Assembly (NCBI GenBank): GCA_965204665.1
Contig: OZ242002.1
Coordinates: 620,001-684,000, forward strand
DNA length: 64,000 nt
Direction: 5' to 3'
DNA from: Nemesobacter sp965204665
Lineage (GTDB): Bacteria; Desulfobacterota_D; UBA1144; Nemesobacterales; Nemesobacteraceae
Notes under the pieces: generated by a model
The model's database searches: none
The model's input: the letters and a program-made list of their open reading frames with translations, nothing else
Told to the model about the DNA's origin: nothing
Shown here: piece after piece, positions 9,234 to 18,321 of the stretch
Layout of the letters: the number at the start of each line of letters is the position of its first letter
Position numbering within the stretch: position 1 is the first letter of the stretch
Program-made: the position numbers and the translations under genes

Positions 9234-11060
9234 TTATATCCGAACTGTGAGAGTTCGGTCAAGGCGGGGTGTTTCTTTTCCGGAAAGATTCTCCACCTCA
9301 TCCACCATATCTCCTATGACATCGAGTCCCGACTGCCAGAAATCGGGGTCGTTTATATCCACTCCTACCGCCCTGAGAAGTTCTGCGGGCGAAGCGTTTC
9401 CCCCTGAGCGGAGAAGTTTCATATAAGAGGGAACAAACGACCTTCCCCTGTCAAGAAACATTCCGTAAAGAGCTAATGTGAGCAGTTCACCGAAGGAATA
9501 GGCGTAGCAGTAAAACGGAGAGTGTATGAAATGCGGAATGTATAGCCACCACCAAGAGTAATTTTCGGTGAGGATTACGGAATCTCCGAACATGGTTTGG
9601 TTGGCATCTATCCAAAGTTCGTTTATTCTTTCGGCCCGAAGTTCTCCCTTACCTCTTCTTTCTTGATGCAGGGTCTGCTCGAATCTTGTAAGCACCGCCT
9701 GTCTGAAAACAGTGGCCATTATATCCTCAAGTTTTTCCGCAACCAGAACCAGTCTTGCCTCTCTTTGCGTCTCCGCATCCTTCAGTCTGTGAAACACCAG
9801 CATCTCCGCAAACACGCTTGCCGTTTCAGCAGTCGTAAGAGGGGTGTGAGCCTGAAAATAACCCTGCCGCCTCGAGAGATACTGATGCACTCCGTGACCG
9901 AGTTCATGAGCGAGAACCATAACGTCTCTCGGTTTTCCGGTATAGTTCATGAATACGTAAGGGTGGACAGAAGGAACGGTTCCATGGCTGAAGGCACCTC
10001 CTCTTTTTCCGTCGCGAAGTTCGGCATCTATCCATTTCTTATCGAAAAACAAGGATGCTACCCTGCTCATTTCAGAAGAGAACTCTCCAAAAGAAGTGAG
10101 CACTGTATCCCTTGCGCTTTCCCACGACACCTGTTTTTCTCCCGAGATAATAGGGGCATAACGGTCATAGTCGTAGAATTTTCGGTACCCCAGAAGTGCT
10201 TTTTTGATCCGATAATAGCGGTTCACCAACCCGAAACTCCGCTCGCACGATTCAAGAAGCGCATTTACGGCATCTTCAGATATCTGATTGCTCAGATGGC
10301 GACAGGACATCGGACCTTCGTAATTTCTGAGCCTGTCGTCTATTGAGTGGTCGTTGACAAGAGTGTTGAATATGTAGGCAAGCACATGAGAGTTTTTCTT
10401 CAGACCCCGGGTGAGTCCCGACCAGGCGGCTTTTCTTTTTTTTCTATCCGGGTCGTAGAGAAGCGCAAGAGTACGTGACTGAGAAAGTTTTTCCGTTTTG
10501 TCGGAAACTCTCACGTTAAATTCAATATTGTTGACAACCTCGTCAAAAAGTCTTGTAAACGCCTTATGTCCCGTATTTGATTTTTCATGAAGTATTTTTT
10601 CCTCGGCTTCCGAAAGAATATGGTCTTTGTACTTTCTCTCTTGTTCAAGAAAGTGTCTGTACAGAGAAAGTTCCGGATGGCGGAGGAGTTTTTCCGCTCT
10701 CCTTTTCGGAACCGAAGCCCATTCAGTGTCAAAGAAAACGAGTTTTTTCTGAATCTCCGTAACTCTCTGATGCATCGCGGAATGGAAGGCCCCGGTCTCC
10801 GGATCAGACGTGTCGGCCGCAAATAGAAGTGATGAAAAAGAAAGAATTTTCCCGATTCCTTCCGACAGGCGTTCAAGTTCCTTCACAGCCCGGGCAAGTT
10901 CTTTCGCCTTAAGTGAGGGAGAGTTTATCCTACCTCTGTATTTCTTTTCGATTTTATCAGCGCGGACCGACATGCGCCCTAGGTCTCTTTCAATACGCTG
11001 ATCGGAGATCCCACTGTAGAGGTCTTCCAGATTCCATCTTACGCCCTGAGCTTCCGCCAT
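9234..11060 (-). CDS. pepF: Oligoendopeptidase F (M3 family)
   Basis: Cytoplasmic zinc oligopeptidase that cleaves short peptides. The 608-residue length is typical. HELGH at 385-389 gives two zinc ligands and the catalytic Glu. Glu412 in the TTAETASVFAE segment is the expected third ligand, and the Gly/His/Tyr-rich PYVFMNYTGKPRDV loop precedes the motif. The start ATG at 11060 has a GAGGAGTG-type ribosome-binding site just upstream. No leader peptide. It stands alone between the metalloprotease and hpt genes, all on the minus strand. Confidence 0.93.
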   Translation of the reverse strand: MAEAQGVRWNLEDLYSGISDQRIERDLGRMSVRADKIEKKYRGRINSPSLKAKELARAVKELERLSEGIGKILSFSSLLFAADTSDPETGAFHSAMHQRVTEIQKKLVFFDTEWASVPKRRAEKLLRHPELSLYRHFLEQERKYKDHILSEAEEKILHEKSNTGHKAFTRLFDEVVNNIEFNVRVSDKTEKLSQSRTLALLYDPDRKKRKAAWSGLTRGLKKNSHVLAYIFNTLVNDHSIDDRLRNYEGPMSCRHLSNQISEDAVNALLESCERSFGLVNRYYRIKKALLGYRKFYDYDRYAPIISGEKQVSWESARDTVLTSFGEFSSEMSRVASLFFDKKWIDAELRDGKRGGAFSHGTVPSVHPYVFMNYTGKPRDVMVLAHELGHGVHQYLSRRQGYFQAHTPLTTAETASVFAEMLVFHRLKDAETQREARLVLVAEKLEDIMATVFRQAVLTRFEQTLHQERRGKGELRAERINELWIDANQTMFGDSVILTENYSWWWLYIPHFIHSPFYCYAYSFGELLTLALYGMFLDRGRSFVPSYMKLLRSGGNASPAELLRAVGVDINDPDFWQSGLDVIGDMVDEVENLSGKETPRLDRTLTVRI

Positions 11061-11336
11061 ATCACTCCTCCTGATTCACTTGTATGAAAACCCATCTGAG
11101 ACTGTGAGAGTATTGAGAGAAAGATCGTTAAAAAATAAACAGACTGTCGGTAATAGTGTAATTATACTTTGGGAAAAAGGTGATTCCACCGCCTGACTGC
11201 CTGTAACGGGTGCAAAAATAATTATGCCGTTTCAGATAGTATCGGCCGAGGGGAGAAGGATGGAGAGAAATCAGATTCTGTAAAAACATCTCGGTTCCGA
11301 GATATACGCTTAACAATGCAGAATCTCAGAATATCT

Positions 11337-11936
11337 TCACAGCCTCGTCTTGAAGCACATATATATATTCTCAAGGTCCCTGCCTGCACCCTTATAATCC
11401 ATTCCGTAACCTACGATAAATCCCCCGTTCACACGAAAACCCGAATAATGAGGTACGGAACCCTTCGTATGTTCTCCCTTTTTATCTATAAGAGCGCATA
11501 TACGGACTGAACTAGGATTTTTTGACTCTATGTGCTCCAGAACAAATTCCACCGTCCTTGATGTGTCGACTATATCTTCGACTATTATAACATCTCTGTC
11601 CTTTACTTCGGATTCAATGTCCTCAATTAGATTGAGATGCCCCGGCCGCGTATTTTCCCCGTAACTCGAGATCCTGAGAAACCGTTTCTCAACCTCTACG
11701 GTCATTGCGTCAACGAGGTCTTCAAAAAAAGGACGAGCTCCCAGCAGAACGCAGACTGCAACGGGAATTTTTCCGTCGTAATCCCTTGAAATCCTTCCGG
11801 CAAGTCTCGCAACAGCGGTTTTTATGTCGCTTTTCGAGAGAATCTTTTTAAGAGAGATACTTTCCAGTGTTTTGTTTTTCTCAGGCAGAGTCGGGTCCTT
11901 CCTCAATTGTTTTTTCAAGTTCGGGACAGAGTTCAA
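11337..11936 (-). CDS. hpt: Hypoxanthine phosphoribosyltransferase
   Basis: Purine salvage: converts hypoxanthine or guanine plus PRPP to IMP or GMP. The PRPP-binding loop VIIVEDIVDTSRT is clear. The flexible-loop region (FLRISSYGENT) and the C-terminal purine-binding stretch (FIVGYGMDYKG) are also present. The frame begins at 11936 and overlaps the 3' end of folK by 56 bases. The first 35 or so residues are not conserved in the family, so an internal start is possible. The overlap suggests co-transcription with folK. Confidence 0.9.
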   Translation of the reverse strand: MNSVPNLKKQLRKDPTLPEKNKTLESISLKKILSKSDIKTAVARLAGRISRDYDGKIPVAVCVLLGARPFFEDLVDAMTVEVEKRFLRISSYGENTRPGHLNLIEDIESEVKDRDVIIVEDIVDTSRTVEFVLEHIESKNPSSVRICALIDKKGEHTKGSVPHYSGFRVNGGFIVGYGMDYKGAGRDLENIYMCFKTRL

Positions 11937-12288
11937 TTACGGAGCGGCGCAGAAAATCCCGGTCGTAGACATCCGAATCAACTACCTCTCCATTCCAGAC
12001 GAGTATATCTAAGTCCATTGTCCTCGGACCATAAGGATCTTCTTCTCCTCTTCCAAGCGATGCCTCAACCCGTTTGAGCATGGCTCTCAGACCCTCACGG
12101 CCGAGATTGGTCTGCGCAAGAATGGAGCCGTTCAGAAAATTCCTCTGCTCCCGGATGCCTATGGGTTTCGTTTTTACAAATCGTGATTCATCCAGAACAT
12201 GCAGTTTTCTTTTCAGAATTTTTCTGACGGCGCTCACATTGTTCTCCGCGTCTATGTTTGAACCGATTCCGATAATTACAGTATTCAA
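11881..12288 (-). CDS. folK: 2-amino-4-hydroxy-6-hydroxymethyldihydropteridine pyrophosphokinase
   Basis: Transfers pyrophosphate from ATP to hydroxymethyldihydropterin in folate synthesis. Diagnostic motifs are the N-terminal IGIGSNID and the GPRTMDLDILVW signature. The 135-residue length is slightly short of the usual 150-160, with a short C-terminus. It overlaps hpt in another frame. Confidence 0.93.
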   Translation of the reverse strand: MNTVIIGIGSNIDAENNVSAVRKILKRKLHVLDESRFVKTKPIGIREQRNFLNGSILAQTNLGREGLRAMLKRVEASLGRGEEDPYGPRTMDLDILVWNGEVVDSDVYDRDFLRRSVIELCPELEKTIEEGPDSA

Positions 12289-12355
12289 AGAACAACCACC
12301 AAGTTTAACGGACGCTTTTTAATCCGAGAATCATAACCGAAGGACGACTAGGAGA

Positions 12356-14218
12356 TCAGTCCCGTCTGCGCTGAAAATGGTCATAGTCGAGATCAATCCC
12401 CTCGCACGGGTCTTCATCCGCTATCAGATAGAGAAGATCCCGGGCACGAGTCATCGCAGCATACAACCTATCCAGATTCAATTGACGCTTCTCTTCCGTA
12501 ACCGGAGATAGGGACTCGGAATCCGTAACATCGGACTCTTCCAACGGAAAACGTGATTTACCGAGACGAGGGATAAACACCGCACGAAACTCCATTCCCT
12601 TAGCGCGGTCAAACGTTCCGATACGGACTCCTTCTCCAATCTGTTCGTCACGAAGGTTCTTCAGGTTAACACACCGAATTCCTTTGTTATTCAGGTACTT
12701 TTCAAGTTCAAAAACATCTGCGCTTCTCCAAACCAGTACCGCTATCTCCTCCAGACTGAAACCCTTGTTGTTCACCAGGTCCCGGATTTCTTTCAAAATC
12801 ACCTTCGACTCCCCCTTCCGTGTCTTTAAAAGCAGGGGAAGTTCTCCGGAGTCCCGCTCGAAACCCACATTGCCGACTACGCCGTCGTCATTGGCATCCT
12901 TGCCTATAAGCACATCTCCCCGCACCGCGCGAGCCGCCTCGAATATAGTTCTGCTGTTGCGGTAATTAATCTCGAGGGTCGTCGAATTGCCCGTATAATC
13001 AAGATTCGCCCAGCGGGGTCGGTAGCCGCCCGGATAAATTCTCTGCGCCGTGTCATCCATCATCAAAATGCTGTCCGGCAGCAGTTGTGATTCCGGAGCA
13101 CCGGCCACAAGAGCCCTGACGAACTGAACGCCCACCAGAGTCATGTCCTGCCCCTCATCCACAACCGCACAACGGTAAGCGGGCCGTTCCGCTTTCCAAG
13201 CGCGGTCGCGGGCTTTGAGTAGCCGGTCTTCAAATGAAGTCATCTCACGTGCCCGCATCTCACGATCCCATGCCTCGCGCAGATTCCAGCAGATTTCACG
13301 GTCGCGCTTCTTAAAAGAGCGTATCCGTCCCAATCTCTCAAAACGTCCTGTGTCGAGGTATTCTTCCCTGCTTGCATCCCTCCCCTTTATCACTCTTCGT
13401 ATCTCCTCTCTCAAATACTCCGGGTCCAGCCGGGTTCTCATCTCCTCCGGTACGGTCTTCCGGTAAGCAACTTCAAAAGCCTCGTTCAAGTCTCCCGAAT
13501 CTACCGATTCGGACAATTCCGACGGTTTAAGAAATCTCGAGGCGAGTCTGTCTATGTTTATGAAATCGATATTCTCGCAACAATTCGGCATACGATCAAA
13601 AAGGGATTTCATATAATTGCACAAGGAACGACTGAATGTCGTTATCAGAATCCGGTCATCCGGGTATCGTCCGCCCAGCACGGCAGCTCTGTGCAACGCT
13701 ATCACCGTCTTTCCCGTACCGGCCGGTCCTCTGATGCGAGCGGCTCCTGAATGATAAGTGCGCTCCACAAGACTTCTCTGCCTGTCGGAGAGAAAAAGCA
13801 TCCACTCCTCGAATTCGTCCGGTGGAAGTGAGGAAGTACGCCCGATTCCCCTCCGATCTGACTGGGCGGGCGGGTCATAGACCGACGCACGGTCGTCAAG
13901 GTCAGTATAGTAGTCCTGCCTTTCAGCCCATTCGTACATCTGGTCGTGGTGACCCATGTTGACGGGCGCGAACCGAACGGGTCGGTAGTTATCGTCAAGC
14001 TCCACGGCGAGTATTACGCGCAACTCCTGCGAGGCCCGTATTGACCAATGATTCTGCCCGGACTGAATGCCGAGCCTCTCGAAGTTAAGCCCCGGATGAC
14101 GTATGTTACTCTGAAATTTACCGACAGCGGCAACGCAACGGTTAATATCCGACTGATGGAGATTGGACTGCTTGGGTCTGGACTTACGGAAATATTCCTT
14201 ACCGATTAATCTTCTCAA
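12356..14218 (-). CDS. UvrD-like SF1 helicase with an N-terminal RelE/ParE-toxin-like domain
   Basis: The C-terminal 480 residues are a UvrD/Rep-type DNA helicase with Walker A GPAGTGKTVIALHR, Walker B VVDEGQDM, motif III-like SILMMDDTAQRIYPGG, and C-terminal motifs (GTFDRAKGMEFRAVFI; YAAMTRARDLLYL). The first 110 or so residues are unlike helicase and instead resemble the RelE/ParE toxin fold: a predicted strand-rich segment, WSIRASQELRVILA (the typical basic R-x-R region), then RFAPVNMGHHDQMYEWAERQ. Fusions of this kind are known in bacteria, but their job is unsettled; a role in translation- or replication-linked stress or phage response is plausible. It is 620 residues long with no neighbour that looks like an antitoxin. 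The helicase call is secure and the toxin-like call is inference from pattern. Confidence 0.82.
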   Translation of the reverse strand: MRRLIGKEYFRKSRPKQSNLHQSDINRCVAAVGKFQSNIRHPGLNFERLGIQSGQNHWSIRASQELRVILAVELDDNYRPVRFAPVNMGHHDQMYEWAERQDYYTDLDDRASVYDPPAQSDRRGIGRTSSLPPDEFEEWMLFLSDRQRSLVERTYHSGAARIRGPAGTGKTVIALHRAAVLGGRYPDDRILITTFSRSLCNYMKSLFDRMPNCCENIDFINIDRLASRFLKPSELSESVDSGDLNEAFEVAYRKTVPEEMRTRLDPEYLREEIRRVIKGRDASREEYLDTGRFERLGRIRSFKKRDREICWNLREAWDREMRAREMTSFEDRLLKARDRAWKAERPAYRCAVVDEGQDMTLVGVQFVRALVAGAPESQLLPDSILMMDDTAQRIYPGGYRPRWANLDYTGNSTTLEINYRNSRTIFEAARAVRGDVLIGKDANDDGVVGNVGFERDSGELPLLLKTRKGESKVILKEIRDLVNNKGFSLEEIAVLVWRSADVFELEKYLNNKGIRCVNLKNLRDEQIGEGVRIGTFDRAKGMEFRAVFIPRLGKSRFPLEESDVTDSESLSPVTEEKRQLNLDRLYAAMTRARDLLYLIADEDPCEGIDLDYDHFQRRRD

Positions 14219-14630
14219 ATCAATCTCCCGAACAGGATACCCTTCCGGTCAGGCCGCCGTTACTTTCTCTCGGCGCTCGTAATATTCTTGAGACGACAGA
14301 AATCACCGGAAAGCAAGAAAACTATGAAACTCTCGCCCGACCGGGACGACCGACATTTCCTCGGGAAAAACAATAACGGATATTCCGATTTTGTAAAACA
14401 ATTGTCTTTATTTTTCGTTTTTCGATTTGAGGTCAGTCTCTTTTTTTCGGCGAACTTACAGACGCATCCGGCACTTTGGGTTATCTCCCTTGCATTTTGT
14501 CATGATCCTGCACAAAGAAACACGGGCAGAAGGCAGAACACTTTTTGAATAGAGAGAGTGTGGAACAAAGGATTTTGACAGTCAGTTGTTATCTTGCCGG
14601 AAACTGCCGGGGCTTTGCTGCTGACAGACC
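14219..14630. other. Intergenic region, no gene seen
   Basis: 412 bases between the helicase and the RAYT-type gene. There is one 86-codon frame on the + strand, but its composition is poor and it has no ribosome-binding site. The T-rich stretch at about 14406-14450 has no clear stem beside it. Nothing else is recognised. Confidence 0.5.
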
Positions 14631-15479
14631 TTACCGACCTTCCGCCTGAACGTGTTTTTCGTAATCACTAACTATTTTGCTTATCGCCGAGTAATGTACA
14701 CCCACGCTGTCTGCAACTTGTCTGAGGGTATAGTCCCCTGTGAGATAGGTCCTGGCTATAGCGTCGTTTCTTGTATGGCCTCTTCGAGTAAAATCTGATA
14801 TGAGAACTGAAACCGGTTTTGTGCTCTGACAGCGGGGAATCTCTTTTGAACGGTTCTTCCGGTTTGTTTTCTCAAGAACCTTCTCTATGAACCGGTCATC
14901 TCCGAGATATATCTGTTTCTTTACTTTCGCGAGCAGGTCACCGGACAGGTTCTGCTTGAGAAATTCTTCAAATTCATTCACGTCAGAGAAAAAATCCCGG
15001 GCAAACCAACTGAGATCAAAATAGTCCGGGACCTGTTGTTCTCTGTGTAAATACTTGAAACTGCTCCACTTGAACTGACTAGGATGCTTTACAAAACCGG
15101 CCCTGACGGGAAGACAGAATATATGGGCTAGAAGCGGCAGAAGATATTTTTCCTCCTGCACGACGATGGATTTGTACCTTCCGCCGAAAACATGTCCCCT
15201 TGTACCGTGAATCTTATTTGTACGCTGCGTATAAACACCGTTCAACTGTCTTATGACTTTTGAAAGATTCGGCTCGGAGGTACTTACGACGAGATGGTAG
15301 TCCACGGGCATAAGACAGTAACCGAAACAGCGGCAACTGAATCTTTCGCACACCCATTGAAGCAGATCTATCCAGATAGTTGCGTCATCCCGACTCTGAA
15401 AAACAGATTGTCCTCTGTTTCCCGCAGAAGAAACATAATAAAGAGCTTCCGGGTACTCCAGTCTCAAAGGCCTCGCCAT
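14631..15479 (-). CDS. REP-associated tyrosine transposase (RAYT/Y1_Tnp family), altered HUH motif
   Basis: A domesticated IS200-like transposase of the kind that mobilises REP hairpins. The start MARPLRLEYPEALYYVSSAGNRG is family-typical in form. The metal-binding motif, normally MPNHYHLLV, reads CLMPVDYHLVV here: the first His of the HUH pair is Asp. The catalytic-Tyr helix (LNGVYTQRTNKIHGTRGHVFGGRYKS) is kept. A C-terminal helix-turn-helix (TLRQVADSVGVHYSAISKIV) of the DnaA/Trp-repressor type is present. The 282-residue length is normal. The altered ligand may abolish nicking, or Asp may still bind metal. I saw no obvious REP hairpin array in the flanks. Confidence 0.85.
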   Translation of the reverse strand: MARPLRLEYPEALYYVSSAGNRGQSVFQSRDDATIWIDLLQWVCERFSCRCFGYCLMPVDYHLVVSTSEPNLSKVIRQLNGVYTQRTNKIHGTRGHVFGGRYKSIVVQEEKYLLPLLAHIFCLPVRAGFVKHPSQFKWSSFKYLHREQQVPDYFDLSWFARDFFSDVNEFEEFLKQNLSGDLLAKVKKQIYLGDDRFIEKVLEKTNRKNRSKEIPRCQSTKPVSVLISDFTRRGHTRNDAIARTYLTGDYTLRQVADSVGVHYSAISKIVSDYEKHVQAEGR

Positions 15480-15550
15480 ATTACGTATTATAACGAGAAC
15501 TGAAAATTATTGCAAGACCTGACCCTTGATCTTGCCCCTCCCCCTTTTTT

Positions 15551-16513
15551 TCAAGGTGCAAGAGCTTTTAGGGAAGAAACCGTCTGTTCACGCGATGCGG
15601 TGTAGGGAACCATAAGTATTTGAAGATCGGAACTTGCGGAAAACTCTGAAATCTTCGCCTCGGCTTGTTCCGTAGAACCGCTGGCCGAGACCAGATCGAG
15701 AAGTTCATCGCTTATGGCGGTTGCCGCCTTTGCTCTGTCTTTTCTCCAGAGTTGCTTCGCTCTGTCCGCTTCTTCGGCAAATCCGTAACTGCTTACGAGT
15801 TCGTGGTAATAATCGCCCATGGCGCATATGTAGAGTGCCACAAAATTTCTGACGATTTCTCTTGATTCCCGGACGTCTTCGGAAACCATTGCGGGAAGAA
15901 ACGGAGCCAGCTCTATTTCTTTGCCTTCTGAGACAAATGTTTCTCTGTGTCGGTTCAACAGGCCTGCGGGACAGAGATAGGGAAGCCATCCGTCCGCAAT
16001 CCGAGAAGTAAGTTCTATGTTCTTGGGACCCATAGACGCTATGTATATCGGAATGTTGTTTCTCGGAGGTTTAAAAAGAAGTCTGAAGTCTCTGAGATTA
16101 AAAACCTCCCCTTCGTAATTCACCTTCTCTCCCGAAAGCACCATTCTTATTATCTCCACGCATTCAAGGGTTCTTCTGAGAGGTTTTTCGAATTTTACTC
16201 CGTGCCAGCATTCGTTCAGGTAAGAACTGCTTATTCCCAAGCCGAGTATTATTCTTCCTTCGCTGTACTCATCCAGCGTAGCTGCGGTCTGGGCTATCAA
16301 AGCCGGGCTTCTGCTGTAAACAGAAATGATTCCCGTGGCTAGTCTTATCCTCCTGGTGACGGAAATCATCTGCGATATGAGAGAAAACGCATCCCGCCCC
16401 CACATTTCAGGAACCCATATGGAGTGGTACCCGAGTTCTTCTGCGAGTTTTGCGAAATAGACAAGGTCGTCTTTTCTCACGTCTGACCAGTAGGGAATTA
16501 CAATTCCTCTCAA
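15551..16513 (-). CDS. LLM class (luciferase-like) flavin/F420-dependent oxidoreductase
   Basis: A TIM-barrel oxidoreductase of the bacterial luciferase-like superfamily. Characteristic segments are LAEELGYHSIWVPEMWGRDAF, RIRLATGIISVYSRSPALIAQTAATLDE, ILGLGISS and PIYIASMGPKNIELTSRIADGWLP. The substrate is unknown, and whether the cofactor is FMN or F420 cannot be told. The frame is open to 16645, but homologous sequence begins at RGIVIPYW. I therefore choose the TTG at 16513, which has AGGGAGA nine bases upstream; this gives about 320 residues. The first 65 codons are duplicated at 19670-19857 as part of a larger repeat. It is divergent from the tandem-Cache gene. Confidence 0.82.
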   Translation of the reverse strand: MRGIVIPYWSDVRKDDLVYFAKLAEELGYHSIWVPEMWGRDAFSLISQMISVTRRIRLATGIISVYSRSPALIAQTAATLDEYSEGRIILGLGISSSYLNECWHGVKFEKPLRRTLECVEIIRMVLSGEKVNYEGEVFNLRDFRLLFKPPRNNIPIYIASMGPKNIELTSRIADGWLPYLCPAGLLNRHRETFVSEGKEIELAPFLPAMVSEDVRESREIVRNFVALYICAMGDYYHELVSSYGFAEEADRAKQLWRKDRAKAATAISDELLDLVSASGSTEQAEAKISEFSASSDLQILMVPYTASREQTVSSLKALAP

Positions 16514-16730
16514 AACCAGTTGTCTCCCTGCGGCTAATACCAGCGGATTTATGCAATGAATTCGAGTCTCCGCACCGTGACTTGAACTCCTTCGAAATTC
16601 AGCACTCGGAACAGTTAATCTCTCGTTCTGATAAAAATAAGTCAAGTAATTTAAAACCGGCAGGTCTTATGTGCAGGCCATCCACTCCCGCAGGCATTCC
16701 ACTTAAAAGTCATCAGTTTCCATATGCTGA

Positions 16731-16740
16731 GGGGGGGGGG
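16731..16740 (+). repeat. G10 homopolymer upstream of tandem-Cache copy 1
   Basis: Ten G residues ending 31 bases before the -35 box. Copy 2 has nine G at the matching site, so the tract length differs between the two paralogous loci. The placement suits tuning of the spacing between an upstream regulator site and the promoter. Confidence 0.8.
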
Positions 16741-16765
16741 CAATGCAAATCAGGACAATGCAAAT
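16741..16765 (+). promoter_or_regulatory. Direct repeat CAATGCAAAT x2, possible operator
   Basis: CAATGCAAAT occurs at 16741-16750 and 16756-16765, with a 15-base period, between the G tract and the -35 box. The same pair is kept at 20085-20094 and 20100-20109. A protein-binding site is inferred from the repeat alone. Confidence 0.45.
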
Positions 16766-16771
16766 AAAGAC

Positions 16772-16801
16772 TTGACAGAACTCTCAGTTCAGTATTAGAA
16801 T
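16772..16801 (+). promoter_or_regulatory. Sigma70-type promoter of tandem-Cache copy 1
   Basis: TTGACA at 16772-16777 and TAGAAT at 16796-16801, with an 18-base spacer. The same TAGAAT -10 is used by the RTX lipoprotein promoters. Confidence 0.7.
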
Positions 16802-16884
16802 AGCGGTGGGCGAGGTGGATGTTTTGTTCGAGGAAGTCGACAAGAATCACCAGACCCGAATAAATCTTGCAAGGGGGTGTTTGC

Positions 16885-18294
16885 ATGAAAATCATAAAGA
16901 ATGTTCGGTTGCTTTTTCTGCTGGGATTGGTCTTTTCGTTCGGCTCGGTGCCGGTCTACGCTCATGTCGACGACGATAAAGGTGGAACCGAAGGGGGTAG
17001 AGAGGCTTCAGAGGTAACTGTTACGGATGAAAGCCATGTTCGCGAGTTTCTCTCGCATGTAAAGGGTCACTATGATTCCTTCATGGAATCAGGCGGAAAG
17101 ACAAGAGATCTGGGCCGGAAGATCGCAGTTATCTCCAGAAACTTGAGAATAAGTGAAGTTTACAAAACAGATGAAATGTACGTGATTCTAATAGACTCTG
17201 CCGGAACCGTACTGAATCACCCGGCATACCCCAACTTTTTCGGATACAAATTTAATGTGGATTCAACGAGAAAAGACATGTCTCCCGAGAAGGCATTGAA
17301 ATCTTTGATCGAAGGGTCGGCCGGTGGTAATACCGTGTGTGAAGATTACAATTACGGCGGTAAAACCAGAGTGGCCTGCGCAACCCGCGGGGATTTCGTA
17401 GTGGATAACAGCATGACGATAGTAGTCGGTCTTCACCATGCAGAACAGAAAGAAGAAGAGGAAGGAGTTTTCTCCGAACCCGACTGCTCATCTTTTCCGA
17501 GTCTGCCTGTCACCGCCGAGGACGTATATAAGAACCCCACCGAAGCTCAACTCAAAGCTTTTGTGGTAAGTTCCATTGAATCGTACGAACAGGCTGTGCG
17601 CGCCGCGGTGTCCGAATTGATCAATAAAACTGATCCGGACTTGAGCGATGTGCAAAGCGCAACGAGATTCTCTCTGGCGCTTACTCAGAAAATAAGCGGA
17701 ATGGTCGCATGTCTGACGCTTGGACAATTCAAGCATGAGAACATATACCTTTTCGTCATGAAAGTAACTCCGGACGGTACTGTAACCATCAACGGAAACA
17801 ATGCCGCTCTGAACGGTCTTACGCTGGAGTTGGAAGACGACCAGTTGGAGGGGCCGGACAAAAAGATAGTAACTCTGTTTCGAAATGCCCTGACGAAAGG
17901 CAGCGGCGGAGAACCTGAAGTGGGACAGTTCGCCACAGTAAAATACCGCTGGAGCGACCCTGAACGCACTGACGATAAAGTTGACAACTGGCTTGAAACG
18001 AACAAGGTGCCCGGCACTTCGCCCAAAACGAGTTATATCGAAGTCATGAACCCGATGTCCGAAGCCGTTAAAGAGAATCCGGCCTTCGAGCGTTCGTTTA
18101 GTGCCGTGGTCGACAATGTCTTCGGTTCCGGGATTTATCCGAAGGCTTCGGCAGGTATGCCTGCGGCTGAGGATGACGATGACGGATGCGCGATTGCCGG
18201 AACGGATTATTCATCATCTCAAAGCACTCCGGTTAATCTGCTGCTGACGGCTTCCGTGCTGCTCTCGGTTGTGTTTTTGAGAAGACGCGTTTAG
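16885..18294 (+). CDS. Secreted tandem-Cache-like protein with C-terminal sorting signal, copy 1
   Basis: A 469-residue exported protein of a family present three times in the window. A signal peptide (KNVRLLFLLGLVFSFGSVPVYA) is followed by a first Cache-like sensor fold with the pattern YVILIDSAGTVLNHPAYP, then ALKSLIEG, VCEDYNYGGKTR and IVVGLHH. A second half has the same layout (IYLFVMKVTPDGTVTING, IVTLFRNALTKG, ATVKYRW, SYIEVMN, GSGIYP). The tail is acidic, then GCAIAG, a hydrophobic helix (NLLLTASVLLSVVFL) and RRR, a Cys-containing CTERM-type sorting signal. There is no kinase, methyl-accepting or other output domain, so it may bind a ligand at the surface. The ATG at 16885 follows an AGGGGG site; a TTG at 16867 is less likely. 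It ends in a strong terminator. The Cache assignment is by pattern, not by search. Confidence 0.75.
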   Translation: MKIIKNVRLLFLLGLVFSFGSVPVYAHVDDDKGGTEGGREASEVTVTDESHVREFLSHVKGHYDSFMESGGKTRDLGRKIAVISRNLRISEVYKTDEMYVILIDSAGTVLNHPAYPNFFGYKFNVDSTRKDMSPEKALKSLIEGSAGGNTVCEDYNYGGKTRVACATRGDFVVDNSMTIVVGLHHAEQKEEEEGVFSEPDCSSFPSLPVTAEDVYKNPTEAQLKAFVVSSIESYEQAVRAAVSELINKTDPDLSDVQSATRFSLALTQKISGMVACLTLGQFKHENIYLFVMKVTPDGTVTINGNNAALNGLTLELEDDQLEGPDKKIVTLFRNALTKGSGGEPEVGQFATVKYRWSDPERTDDKVDNWLETNKVPGTSPKTSYIEVMNPMSEAVKENPAFERSFSAVVDNVFGSGIYPKASAGMPAAEDDDDGCAIAGTDYSSSQSTPVNLLLTASVLLSVVFLRRRV

Positions 18295-18321
18295 TTGCAA
18301 CTTTAAGTTTTGTTGATAGGA

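Noticed and set aside
14288..14548. 86-codon frame in the gap before the RAYT gene
   Set aside because: No ribosome-binding site, odd composition and no recognisable homology.
16450..16767. + strand frame running antisense over the LLM 5' end and through the G10 tract, also present in copy B
   Set aside because: It is antisense to a real gene, and the C-terminal CKSGQCK comes from the direct repeat. Not a gene.
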